Assembly: GCA_961205875.1 (NCBI GenBank)
Contig: OY540819.1
Span: 622,501 to 686,500 of the forward strand
Length of the DNA stretch: 64,000 bases
Reading direction: 5' to 3'
Origin: Sialis fuliginosa
Taxonomy: Eukaryota > Arthropoda > Insecta > Megaloptera > Sialidae
Numbering within the stretch: position 1 is the stretch's first letter; each line of letters starts with the position of its first letter. The position numbers and the translations under genes were made by a program. The notes beneath the pieces are model-generated. The model had not been told where the DNA came from, made no database searches, and worked only from the letters and a program-made list of their open reading frames with translations. Below, in pieces: positions 53,987-64,000 of this stretch.

Positions 53987-54940
53987 CTTTAAACCCTCCA
54001 ACTTGTATCCGAAACATTTATCTCCATCTTGTTTTGTTTTTGAAATATTAGCCTGGGGAAATTAAAATGGAACAACCTGTTTAAGGCAGTATCTATGATT
54101 AATTACATTTAAACAAAATACAATATTATTATGCAGTATTTACATTGGTCACATTAGAACGAGCGTTAATTAGTATGTGTTAATAATTTATGACTTACTA
54201 AGGAAAATTTATGTCTACAACTGTATTCACATTGATCGCATTTTAAAGGTTTTTCATTAATATGTGTTGATTTTATATTAATAATTAATTATTCGTTAAG
54301 GATTGGGTGAAGGATATGTGAAATGACAACACGTAATATTGCCAGACCTCCCCTATAAATACACAGTGCAATGAAAAGTTTCAATACATTTTTATTATTT
54401 TTTCAAATAATAATAATATTAAGTGTATGAAAAAAAATTATTTAATTAACGGAGTTTGAGACGGTACCTTTCTACCGACTCACCTTTGACTCCACAAACC
54501 CTGCTGTAAAAACTACAACAAATTATTTTCAAGGGGAAATAGAACAAAAATAAAATAAAACTCTTTAATAACTTTATAAATAGTTTATTTGACAAGGAAC
54601 TTAGCAACAAATTATTATATACGTAGAGATATTGTATATCATACGTTGTGGTGTTCAAATATTACTATTAAATATTCTTAGTAAATACATTATTATATTA
54701 TTACACTACATATAGTTTTGTGAGAAATAATTATACAGTATGCATAAAATTCACTTTAAAAAAAATTAAATTATCATACATTTACATTGTTTGTACATTA
54801 ATGGTCGTAAGACAGTTTTTTTTTAGGCTGATTTACTTACTTTAACTCCACAATTAAAGTAACAAATTTTTGTAACATAAAATATCATGTCCGGAAATTC
54901 TTCTATAGGTAGATAAAAGGAATTAAATGACGTCGAAACA
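53987..54940. pseudogene. Intergenic region with a C2H2 zinc-finger gene remnant
   Basis: At about 54138-54280 the minus strand encodes pieces of one or two fingers (KPLKCDQCEYSC, LVSHKLL) like those of the neighbouring zinc-finger genes, with a stop between them. The rest is AT-rich and holds no supported gene. Confidence 0.55.
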
Positions 54941-55652
54941 AAAGTCATTCGTTTTATTTGGGACCACACTATGGCCTGTTTTCTTCTATTTATGTTACAA
55001 GTTTGTTTGCTGGATTCTGATAGCTCCATTTGGAGATATGTATGGCTGTTACCAATAACAGATTTTGATAAAACTGGAGGTATATGTTTCAATAATAATG
55101 TAATAATAAATAAAATAATAAATTTAGCTCACAAAAAAAATTGTAAGATTTCAAACAAATTTAAAAAAACTACATAATTTGTAGTAGAAACGCGGTTGAA
55201 AATAACAGGATTTAATTGAAAATGTACAATATTGACTGTGATTGTTTCTGACAAACTATGTACTGTTTTTAAATTTGTTTGATTCTTACTATTTTTTTGT
55301 TGAGCTAAACTTAGGGGATGATACCAAAAGATAAATAGGTTAAAATGTTATTGAAATTAATAAAAGAATACATTTAGGATGCAAATAAGTAATCAAATAA
55401 TAATTATTGTGAATTTTAGTTTTATTTTGGAATAATTCGTTTTTAAACTTTTCAATACTTGAAAATGCCATTTTCCATTTTTCACCCCTCCAAGGATTGT
55501 ATACCCGCTTTTGATGCACGCACAAAGTTGTTACTATTTGGGCCTTGGAACAACACCACATTAATGATTTTTATAAATTTTCATATTAATATGACAATTT
55601 TTAACAAGCAGTGTGTAATAAAATTTAAATGATAGATATCATTTAAACTTAA

Positions 55653-57257
55653 TTATTCTATAAGGTTGTCCATATTAATATGTAATAGTTTATGCTTTGC
55701 TAAATAACCACTGCGTTTACCGCTATAATCGCAATGGTCGCATTTAAAAGGTTTTTCATTAGTATGTGTTAGTTTATGCCTTGCTAAATCATTGCTACGT
55801 TTACAGCTATAATCGCATTGGTCGCATTTAAAAGGTTTTTCATTAGTATGTGTTACTTTATGGCTTGCTAATTCAGTGCTACGTTTACATCTATAATCGC
55901 AATGGCCGCATTTAAAAGGTTTTTTATTAGTATGTGTTAGTTTATGGTTTGCTAAATCATTGCTACGTTTACAGCTATAATCGCAATGGTCGCATTTAAA
56001 AGGACTTTCTTTAGTATGTGTTAGTTTATGGCTTACCAATTCCCTGTTACGTTTACAGCTATAATCGCAATGGTCGCATTTAACAGGTCTTTCTTTAGAA
56101 TGTGTTAGTTTATGGTCTGCTAATTGAAAGAAAAGTTTACAACTATAATCGCAATGGTCGCATTTAAAAGGTTTTTCATTAGTATGTGTTAGTTTATGCC
56201 TTGCTAATTCATTGCTACGTTTACAACTATAATCGCAATGGTCGCATTTAAAAGGTTTTTCATTAGTATGTGATAGTTTATGGCTTGCTAAATTACCGCT
56301 CTTTTTAGAGCTATAATCGCAATGGTCGCATTTAAAAGGGTTTTCATTAGAATGTGTTAATTTATGTTTTAATAAATTTTGTTTCTTTTTACTACTATAT
56401 TTGCACTGATCGCATTTATGTTTTACTAATTTTACATTAGTTTTATGAGAACGTTGTTTAGTTAAACTGGATACTTTGTTATTTATTTCATTATCACAAT
56501 CTGTTTCCATATGATCTTTATTTTCTTGTTGTTCGTTTCTAGTTTCTGGTACGTTTTCTTGTTTAACAACCATCTCTTCCTGAAAAATGTAACTCAATAT
56601 AGTAATAAATTGAATTTTATGGTTTTACAGATAATGCTTAAATGATTTTATTTATGAAATTTTTTTTTCCAGTTGGCCTTTCAACAACGGTAAGGTACTT
56701 GCACCAGTTATGACCGTCTTAAAAACTAAAGTATTAAAAGAAAGTAAGAGAAAATGTTAGTTTTTATTGTATCGTTTAAAATAAAGTGCAATTTTTTAAA
56801 ATTCTTTCATTTCAATTTTTTAAAGTAATTTTTGGAATTGGGTATTATTATTATTATTATTTTGCCCATAGGATAACGCACCACTGACTAGACAAAAAAA
56901 TTAATTTTGAAAAAAAAAATTAATTATGGCCTATTAATTTAGTCCATCGATGTATAAAATCATTTTTATCTTCATATTCTATACAATTAATAATAACATA
57001 TTATTATCATGTACACTAAATTGATATTACAGTTTAAAACAATTGTTTAGGAACCTCTGTTTTTCATTTGAGCTTCTGTCAAACATACTACATATATCAA
57101 ACCTAACCTGTTTTTACTAACATGTGTATTACTATGTATTACTTACCTCATATTCCTGTTTATAATATTTAGAAAAATCATCATAGATTTCAATATCCTG
57201 AAGACAATCGATATCTTCTATTTCTTGTTTTATATCTTCCTGTTTAACGTGAAGCAT
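55653..57257 (-). CDS. C2H2 zinc-finger protein, two exons (left copy)
   Basis: Exon 1 is 57257-57147 (37 codons, MLHVKQEDIKQEIEDIDC..., ending at a GTAAG donor). Exon 2 is 56579-55653 after TTTCAG. The phases join and give about 345 residues. Exon 1 is acidic with KQE repeats resembling sumoylation-type sites. Exon 2 has a second acidic stretch (EEMVVKQENVPE), a basic linker, then nine tandem C2H2 fingers with TGEKP-like linkers (HTNEKPFKCDHCDYSC). The last finger has Gly in the YSC position but keeps both zinc Cys. A DNA-binding regulator in the nucleus is expected, with target unknown. The frame starting in the intron at 56597 is not the true start. The gene appears intact, unlike its mirror copy. 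Confidence 0.85.
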
Positions 57258-58373
57258 TTTAACACAGAATTACTATACCAACTGCTATAATGGGAGTTAC
57301 CATACCCTAACAGCACTGACAGTAACTAAAGGTTGTGTTGGTAGATATCGCAATTCGCAATGTATGACATATGCCACGCATGCGTAAATGTAAAAGTAAA
57401 TAAAGAACAGCGGCTTCAAAACAATCATATTAAAAATATTTTTTATTTAAAATCATATTAAAATTTTAAACGTTTCTAGCTCTTATATGATGAAAGGAAC
57501 AAATTCGTTTAAAATTCGGGTAATTATTTTGTGCAAACACGCTCGGACATGTCGATTAGTTTTTTAGTTGCGGATTTTTTGACATAAGAAAATTGTATAC
57601 AGGGTGTCTCAAGAAGAACATAATACAGTCATCATTGATTTTTTTAAATGGAACACCCTATATATTATGCCATTTTTGAATTGTACGGTGTATTCTGAAT
57701 ACTTTTTTTTATAACATATCATATCTCTAAAATCAGCGGTTTTCGGAATAATGACGTTTGAAAATTGACATTTTGAAATACACACAAGTCAAATAAAATG
57801 TTTAAATTGAAGAAATATATCTTGAACATTTTTTTAAAAAGCTTGTACTTAAATATATGTTTTTGTAAAGTATTTTAATTGTAGTTAAGTACATTTTTTA
57901 TACTAGTGCACAGCTATGCATAAAATTCATAATAATGTATTTCTTAAGAATAGTTATATTTGAATACTACAATACAAACAAAACTTGTACACAAATAATT
58001 ACATTAAACTTTTATATATTTTATTTTTTTCACAAGTTTGGGGAGGAAGAAAAACTGCAAAGTTTCAAAAATTCTTAGTAACAAAACTCAAATTTTCATA
58101 TTGAACGTTGTAAAAAATTAAAATTTATCAATTCTCCACAACTTTTATACATTATGCCCTGTACTGTCATTAATTATCGTGTTATTGACATACATTCGCA
58201 GTCAAATTGGAAAATTACAATCTCGGTTAGACCAAAACAAAAATGAAACGATTAAAAAATGTTGAGTGTCACTGTTCTAGATCACACATTCAAACACAGA
58301 ACAGAGAGCATGCGCATGCGCGGAATTTATAATACGAGTGTTATAGCAGTTGGTATAGTAATTCTGTGTTAAA
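57258..58373. promoter_or_regulatory. Shared spacer between the divergent zinc-finger genes
   Basis: Both genes start from this 1.1-kb spacer. About 35 bp before each ATG are mirror copies (GCAGTTGGTATAGTAATTCT before 58374). A GCATGCGCATGCGCGG palindrome at about 58309-58324 fits the NRF-1 consensus. The left side has ACGCATGCGTAAA near 57377. A GTGTCTCAAGAAGAACATAA word near 57605 looks like a TE remnant. Confidence 0.6.
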
Positions 58374-60156
58374 ATGCTTCACGTTAAACAGGAAGATATA
58401 AAACAAGAAATAGAAGATATCGATTGTCTTCAGGATATTGAAATCTATGAAGATTTTTCTAAATATTATAAACAGGAATATGAGGTAAGTAATACATAGT
58501 AATACACATGTTAGTAAAAACGGGTTAGGTTTGATAATATGTAGTATGTTTGACAGAAGCTCAAATGAAAAACAGAGGTTCCTAAACAATTGTTTTAAAC
58601 TGTACCTAATATTAATTTAGTGTACATGATAATAATATGTTATTATTAATTGTATGAAAGATAAAGATGATTTTTACATCGATGGACTAAATTAATAGGC
58701 CATAATTAAATTTTTTTTTTCGAAATTAATTTTTTTGTCCAGTACAATTGCTTGAACTCTTACTAACCGGGGGCTCCGTTTGGAGAAACATATATATTTA
58801 AAGGCTCATTTTAGTGTTTTTTTATTGACCGTTATTTTTATTATACAATGTGTCTAAGGATACGTTATTATTGTTCATCAAACCTAAATATATAAAATTG
58901 TTATTTTTGTGCATGGGCAGTGTTTGATCCAAGAGGATATTGGAATGAGGGGGAGGGGGCGAAATACAACCTCAAAATTATCTTTAAAAATGTCTTAATT
59001 CTACATTGTACCTTCAAATTTAATTTTGCCTGGGGCCCCATGAAACTATAACGCATCACTGGAGTCTATAATAATTATAATTATAATATAATTAAAAGCA
59101 TTATCTGTAAAACATCAAATTCAATTTATTACTGTATTGAGTAACGTTTTTCAGGAAGAGATGGTTGTTAAAGAAGAAAACGTACCAGAAACCAGAAGCG
59201 AACGGCAAGAAAATGAAGATCATAGTTTAACTAAACAACGTTCTCATAAAACTAGAGTAAAATTGGGAAAACATAAATGTGATCAGTACGAATATAGTTG
59301 TAAACAAAAACAACATTTATTAAAACATAAATTAACACATACTGAAGAAAGACCTTTTAAATGCGACCTCTGCGATTACAGCTGTAAATTGAACGGTTAT
59401 TTAGCAAGGCATAAACTAACACATACTAATGATAGACCTTTTAAATGCGAACATTGCGATTATAGTTGTAAAAGTAGCAAGGATTTAAAAAGCCATAAAC
59501 TTATACATACTAATGAAAAACCATTTAAATGCGACCATTGCGATTATAGCTGTAAACGTAGCAAGGATTTAAAAAGCCATAAACTTACACATACTAATGA
59601 TAGACCTTTTAAATGCGAACATTGCGATTATAGTTGTAAACGTAGCAAAGATTTAAAAAGCCATAAACTTACACATACTAATGATAGATCTTTTAAATGC
59701 AAAAATTGCGATTATAGCTTTAAAAGTAGCAGTAATTTAGCAGACCATATACGAACACATAGTAATGAAAAACCTTTTAAATGCGACCATTGCGATTATA
59801 GCTGTAAACGTAGTAAGGGTTTAAAAAGCCATAAACTAACACATACTAATGAAAAACCTTTTAAATGCGACCTTTGCGATTATAGCTGTAAAAGTAGCAA
59901 TCGTTTAGCAAAGCATAAACTAAGACATACTAATCATAGACCTTTTAAATGCGGCCATTGCGATTATAGCTGTAAAAGTAGCAAGGATTTAAAAAGTCAT
60001 AAACTAACACATACTAATGAAAAACCTTTTAAATGCAACGACAGCAATTATAACTGTAAACGTAGCTCTCAATTAGGAAGCCATAAACTAAAACATTCTA
60101 ATGAAAGACCTTTTAAATGCGTCCATTGCGATTATAGCTGTAAACGTAGCAGGTAA
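58374..60156 (+). CDS. C2H2 zinc-finger protein, two exons (right copy, truncated last finger)
   Basis: Exon 1 is 58374-58484 (37 codons, GTAAGT donor). Exon 2 is 59155-60156 after TTTTCAG, in phase, giving about 370 residues. It has the same layout as the left copy but more fingers. The first finger has lost a zinc ligand (CDQYEY), one near the end is degenerate (CNDSNYNC), and the last is cut by TAA at 60154-60156. Homology to the left copy continues after that stop (INMNNLIE), so the end is a truncation. Several internal fingers (SSKDLKSHKLTHTN) are nearly identical, a sign of recent unequal exchange or conversion inside the array. Expected to bind DNA, target unknown. Confidence 0.8.
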
Positions 60157-60950
60157 TTAGCAATGCATGCACTGTCACATATTAATATGAACAACCTTAT
60201 AGAATATTTAAGTTTTAAATGATATTATCTAAAATTTTAATTATATTATTATTAAATTTGTCTTATTTAACTAACCGCGATAGATTTATTAACATCCCAA
60301 CTGGAAATTATTGTAATCGGTCCGAAAATCAAAATAAAAAATTTCAACATAATTGTATGTTTTAAGGTCACTAAAGTATATTTACACTATTTTTAGAAAG
60401 ATGTATGTGTGTGTGAGAGTGTGTGTATTTATGTACGTACGTAGGGGAGTGCAAGGAGGTGCACTTGAAAAAAATCTACTTTTTTTAAATTTAGTACGAA
60501 AAGAATCTAACCGAATTTTATTTTTTGCTTTTTAGTTGATTTTGAATTGAAAATTATTTTAAAAAAATCTGTTTTTTATATTTTTCATATTATACCTACA
60601 TATACATATACCTATAAATGCACATTGTAATATTATATTGAAAAATAATAATATACCCACAGTATTATAATAAGAATCCAGCAAACAAACTGGTAACATA
60701 AATAAAAGGAATCGGGCCATAGTGTGGTCCCAATTAAAAATAAAGACTTTTATTTCGACCTTATTTAATTCCTTTTTAGGTGATCTATAGATCATTTCAA
60801 AAATTCAATGTAACAAAACTCTATGAATGTTGTAAAAAATTGAAACTTTTCAATTCCCTACAACTTTTGTACATTATGCCCTGTACCTAATATCATTAAT
60901 TATAGTGTAATTGACATACCTATAATCAGAGTTGGGCATCAGACGATTAA
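60157..60950. other. 3' flank of the right zinc-finger gene
   Basis: It starts with the remnant of the last finger's coding sequence, then AT-rich DNA with a TGTGTGTGAGAGTGTGTGT run near 60407-60428 and the mirrored outer end of the inverted duplication (60660-60735). No gene is supported. Confidence 0.5.
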
Positions 60951-61130
60951 TTTTTTTAGTCGATTGAAAAATTGACGAATAACGAATAAACCGCACATTA
61001 TTCGCAACTAACGAATAAAAATATAGTTATTCGTAATCGCGAGTACTCACGAATAACGATTGATTAGTTTTTATTCGTAAGATCTTCGAATAACGAATAA
61101 TCATTCGTTAGTTTCAGATCATTCTAACTA
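60951..61130. repeat. Cluster of TTATTCG/CGAATAA words
   Basis: About ten copies of CGAATAA or its complement TTATTCG lie within 160 bp, spaced irregularly and in both orientations, next to an AGTTGGGCATCAGACG start typical of hAT MITEs. The right end was not identified. Confidence 0.6.
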
Positions 61131-61229
61131 AAAAATTACGATTGAACTATTACTACCTGAACTTTGGCGTAATAATATAATTATGATGCATGATGGGGGT
61201 TAGTGTCACTTCTTGAATTAATTTTTTTT

Positions 61230-61800
61230 TTAAGTTCAGACACGTATTTAGTGATATTTTTGACCCGTATTGTTAAAATAACAATTAATACACATATACT
61301 AAATAGAAACCTTGCTTATAATTTAATAAATTAAAAAAAATTGTACAGAAGAGTATTGAGTGATATTTGAGGCCCGTGTATTAAATTAATTAATAAACTC
61401 ACAACTCGCCCCCTGTCACAGATGAAGGGTTGCAACTGGTTCCATTCGATCCGGCGGGAAAAATACTTCGGGATTCTAGGGAATTGGGGGGCAAAACAAC
61501 CCTCTATCTAGCACAGGAGTCGAGATATTTACGAATTTCTGTAATGAATACCATAAGTAGCGAAGTATTTTTCCCGCCGGATCGAATGAAACCAGTTGCA
61601 ACTCTTCATCTGTGACAGGGGGCGAGTTGTGAGTTTATTAATTAATTTAATACACGGGCCTCAAATATCACTCAATACGCTTCTGTACAATTTTTTTTAA
61701 ATTAATTTAATTATAAGCAAGGTTTCTATTTAGTATATGTGTATTTGTTATTTTAACAATACGGGCCTAAAATATCACTAAATACGTGTCTGTACTTTTT
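61230..61800. repeat. Foldback element with about 230-bp arms
   Basis: The left arm 61240-61466 and right arm 61560-61795 are inverse copies (CACGTATTTAGTGATATTTT, CTCACAACTCGCCCCCTGTC, ATCCGGCGGGAAAAATACTT). The centre is about 95 bp. The 61-codon frame crossing it is a by-product. The transcript would form a long hairpin. Confidence 0.9.
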
Positions 61801-61875
61801 TTTCATTTTATTAAATTTAATAATAATATCTTATGTTTATATGCTGTATTTATTGTAAATATTGAAATTTTCTGT

Positions 61876-61954
61876 TTCGCTACTTAATAAGTAGCGAAAC
61901 GTTTCCTTAAATTCTATATATACGTCGTATATATAGAATTTAAGGAAATTACCA
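61876..61954. repeat. Two adjacent perfect hairpins
   Basis: GTTTCGCTACTT / AAGTAGCGAAAC with a 3-nt loop is followed directly by a 22-bp-arm palindrome (TTCCTTAAATTCTATATATA...) with one central base. No T-run follows in a way that suggests a terminator. They resemble ends of a small element or recombination site. Confidence 0.85.
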
Positions 61955-62089
61955 TTTTTTTGATTTTATTTTGTTTTGCTTAGAGGTTTTTTTTTCTATT
62001 TATTATCTACTAATAAATAACGTTATAACATAAATATATATGTAGGTATATAATATACCTAAAAAATAAAAACAAACTTGTTTGTTTAT

Positions 62090-62150
62090 TTATTAAAAAA
62101 GAGGAAACCGCAAGCTTTCGATTCACAAAATCATCGTCAGGCTAAAATAT
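62090..62150 (-). ncRNA. Hammerhead-ribozyme-like motif in the Penelope terminal repeat
   Basis: On the minus strand a CCTGACGA box is followed by a GATT...GAATC-type short hairpin and then CGAAAGC, the order of a hammerhead core (CUGANGA - stem II - GAAA). Penelope-like elements are known to carry such motifs in their terminal repeats. Here the stem II junction has an extra U and stem III is very short, so cleavage is unproven. The copy at 6345-6395 has the same layout. Confidence 0.4.
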
Positions 62151-62370
62151 AATAAGTAACAATTAAATACAATAAATATAATGCAAAATATTGATATTTT
62201 AAAATAAAAATTCAGAAATATACCTATTAATAAAGATTTAAATTTGAGAACGATGTCGTTATCTCAATAAAATTCATGTGACTACGGAAATGTTTGAAAA
62301 AATAACAAATCTCTTAGTAACTCAAATAGTTACTAAGGAACGAAAAAATTGATTTAAAAAATGACAATAA

Positions 62371-63412
62371 TTAATTATTTAAAATTGTGTTGTAAATAGT
62401 AGATAATGTGGATATGTCAGTTTTCTTGTTAATTGTATTATTGTTTCTTTTTATGTGTAACATTTCGGAAATGTAACGTTTAGCTTTATGTTTTTCATTA
62501 TCTAAAATTTTAGTTTGTTTATAATCAAAAATATGCCCTGTACTATTTGTATGTACTGCTAATGCTGTGGATGTTGGTTTTAATCTTGTATCTGATTTAT
62601 GTTGTGTTATTCTATTGATAAGTTTTTGTGATGTATTACCTACGTAAATAGTGTTGCAACCCCCACACGGTATACTGTATACCAAATTTGATTTCTTAAA
62701 AATGTCTGTTTTTGGTTTAAGTTTTGTGTAGTTGTTTATGTTTTTATTGTAAGTTTTAAATACAGTTTTTATGTTGTACTTATTTAAAGTGTTTTTTTAT
62801 TAAATTAGATGTTTTATTTATGTAAGGGATTGTAATGTATTGTGTTGGTGTTGTATTAGAATTGTTATTATTATTTTTAACCGTGTTGTATAATAAGTGA
62901 ACTCTTTTTGTTATACATTGTTTAATTAAATTAATTGGATAGTTATTGTTAAAAAATACTGTTTTTATTTTGTTTAAATTTTCTTGTCTGAATTGTGGAT
63001 GTGATAGTTTGAGTGCTCTGTCTATGGTATTGTTTAAAATATTAATTTTTATGTGTTGTGGATGATTGGAAAAATAATTAATATATCTCCAACTATGTGT
63101 GTCTTTTTGGTACCAGTTAGTAAGTATTTGTCCATTGTCGTTAGTAAGTTGTACATCTAAAAATGCAATTTTATTCTGTTGTATTTCTAATGTGTGTTGA
63201 ATTTTACTATTATAATTTTTAAAAGTGTTAAGAATTTCGTGAATACTATTAGGGTGTGCCTCTGTAATAATGTCGTCTACATATCTATAATAAAATGCTG
63301 GTTTTTGTGTTAATTGATCTAAACAATTATTTTCAAGATCTTCCATAACTAAGTTAGCTATTACACTGGAAATAGGTGATCCTATAGCACAACCGTCTAT
63401 TTGTTTATAATA
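62371..63412 (-). pseudogene. Penelope-like RT and GIY-YIG endonuclease, partial and frameshifted
   Basis: The frame enters without its N-terminus at about 63412 with GSPISSVIANLVMEDLE, then FYYRYVDDII (the RT catalytic YVDD) and IAFLDVQLT, typical of Penelope RTs. A single frameshift near 62785 separates it from the linker and the GIY-YIG domain (VYSIPCGGCNTIYVGNTSQK ... RITQHK, AVHTNSTGHIF), which ends at 62371. The missing N-terminal RT motifs and the frameshift make it inactive. Confidence 0.88.
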
Positions 63413-63446
63413 ATTTTAATAAATTTTGACGTTTAAACAAACAAGT

Positions 63447-64000
63447 TTGTTTTTATTTATATTTAACGTCACTACTATTATATTATATAATATACCTATA
63501 CACATATTATTTTACTTTTGCTTTCGAGGTGGATAATATAATAATAAAATAGTTACATAAGCTTACATAATTCTATATATATATGAGCATTTCCAGTAGT
63601 TTTTTAAAAAACAGGGCGCACGTATGTCACCGATTTTGCTCCCAATTTTTTTTCTCAAAGTATATATCAAAAAAACACGTTTGCCAAAGTCTTTTCTCCC
63701 CGCCCCCTTTTTTGGCCGAATTACGATTTTTTAAACTTTTGAAATCGAGCGAAATTAGACTTTTTTCGATAGTACCTTATTTTTCAAAATATCCCTTATT
63801 ATGCATGTTATAGGGCTCATTTTCTTCGTTTTTTGTTGATCTTTCATTTGAAATCGGTTTCAGAGCCGAATATTCAATTTTGGCCGAATGCGGTACCAAA
63901 ACATTAAGCTTGATTTTTTGTAAAAATAGTCGATTTTGAAATTGCCGCCAAATATTTTGGTTTCAGCCAAAATATTTCCGGTATAGGTCATTTTATTCTA
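63447..64000. other. Right edge of the window, unassigned
   Basis: AT-rich sequence passes into a segment with repeated TTTTGGCCGAAT words (63711, 63872) and AAATATTTTGG / CCAAAATATTT inverted words at 63951-63977. It looks like the start of another repeat. A 76-codon frame at 63583 has no recognisable feature. Confidence 0.4.

Larger units (their letters stand above)
54941..60735. repeat. Large inverted duplication bearing two zinc-finger genes
   Basis: Left arm about 54941-57290 and right arm about 58335-60735 are inverse copies. The outer marker (GTTTGTTTGCTGGATTCT near 55000, inverted near 60676), exon 2, the intron and exon 1 all match in mirror order. The 1-kb spacer between the exon 1 pair is not obviously mirrored beyond the first about 35 bp. 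The fingers have diverged in number and sequence. Confidence 0.8.
62050..63446 (-). mobile_element. Penelope-like retroelement, 5'-truncated
   Basis: This is a minus-strand element with RT C-terminal half and GIY-YIG endonuclease. It is bounded by inverted AACAAACTTGTTTGTTTA arms (about 62066-62084 and 63427-63446). The 3' end contains the terminal segment also found at 6306-6457. Confidence 0.85.

Noticed and set aside
60353..60535. A Val/Cys-rich 60-codon frame
   Set aside because: It is created by the GTGTGTGT run.
63583..63813. A 76-codon frame near the right edge
   Set aside because: No motif, and it runs through low-complexity repeat-like sequence.
1..64000. tRNA and rRNA genes
   Set aside because: No cloverleaf with matching A and B boxes and no rRNA-like conserved block was seen by eye. 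A tRNA scan was not possible.

Overview
The window is AT-rich animal DNA, most likely from an insect and possibly a hemipteran. The evidence is spliced genes with GT/AG introns, arrays of C2H2 zinc fingers, BEL/Pao, Ty3/gypsy and Penelope retroelements, and a Maverick/Polinton with an arthropod-type protein-primed DNA polymerase. The species assignment is an inference. Almost all of the window is transposable elements, many of them nested, and the nesting can be read from target-site duplications (TSDs) and from paralogous empty sites inside the window.

Left part (about 809-36341): two copies of one DNA transposon, called element A here, lie in the same orientation. Copy 1 starts at 809 (terminus CCCTGGCGG). 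It carries a minus-strand CACTA/EnSpm (tnp2-like) transposase (1815-4738, two exons) and, divergent from it, a five-exon plus-strand gene of unknown function (5819-18290) whose exons splice in frame to about 372 codons. Intron 1 of that gene holds a 10-kb transposon, element B (6204-16163, TA TSD). Element B contains an apparently very young Ty3/gypsy retrotransposon (6524-10872, identical 160-bp LTRs, intact 1299-codon gag-pol), a foldback/tandem repeat cluster and the 5' part of a second transposase. Copy 2 (18487-36341, TTA TSD) has lost the transposase and exons 2-5. It was later hit by a 14,957-bp Polinton (19190-34146), a 527-bp MITE and a 406-bp hAT MITE.

The Polinton has about 1-kb terminal inverted repeats, AG...CT termini and a 6-bp AATATT TSD. 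It keeps a zinc-finger plus B-family polymerase frame with one internal stop, a truncated capsid-like gene, an ankyrin-like ORF, and at least six copies or fragments of one small gene, two of them in a 1036-bp tandem duplication. No integrase, protease or ATPase was found.

Middle (36342-54000): 5' exons of a probable host XK-related membrane protein gene abut the right end of element A copy 2. Then follow a broken hAT (ZBED-like) transposon with its own nested hAT MITE, a deleted Tigger/pogo element, an intact BEL/Pao retrotransposon with 435-bp LTRs, and several MITEs. Right part (54000-64000): a large inverted duplication carries two divergent two-exon C2H2 zinc-finger genes around a shared promoter spacer. 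It is followed by a foldback element, paired perfect hairpins and a 5'-truncated Penelope-like element with a GIY-YIG domain.

Best candidates for something undescribed are the two-gene architecture of element A, the small-gene amplification inside the Polinton, and the head-to-head zinc-finger pair.
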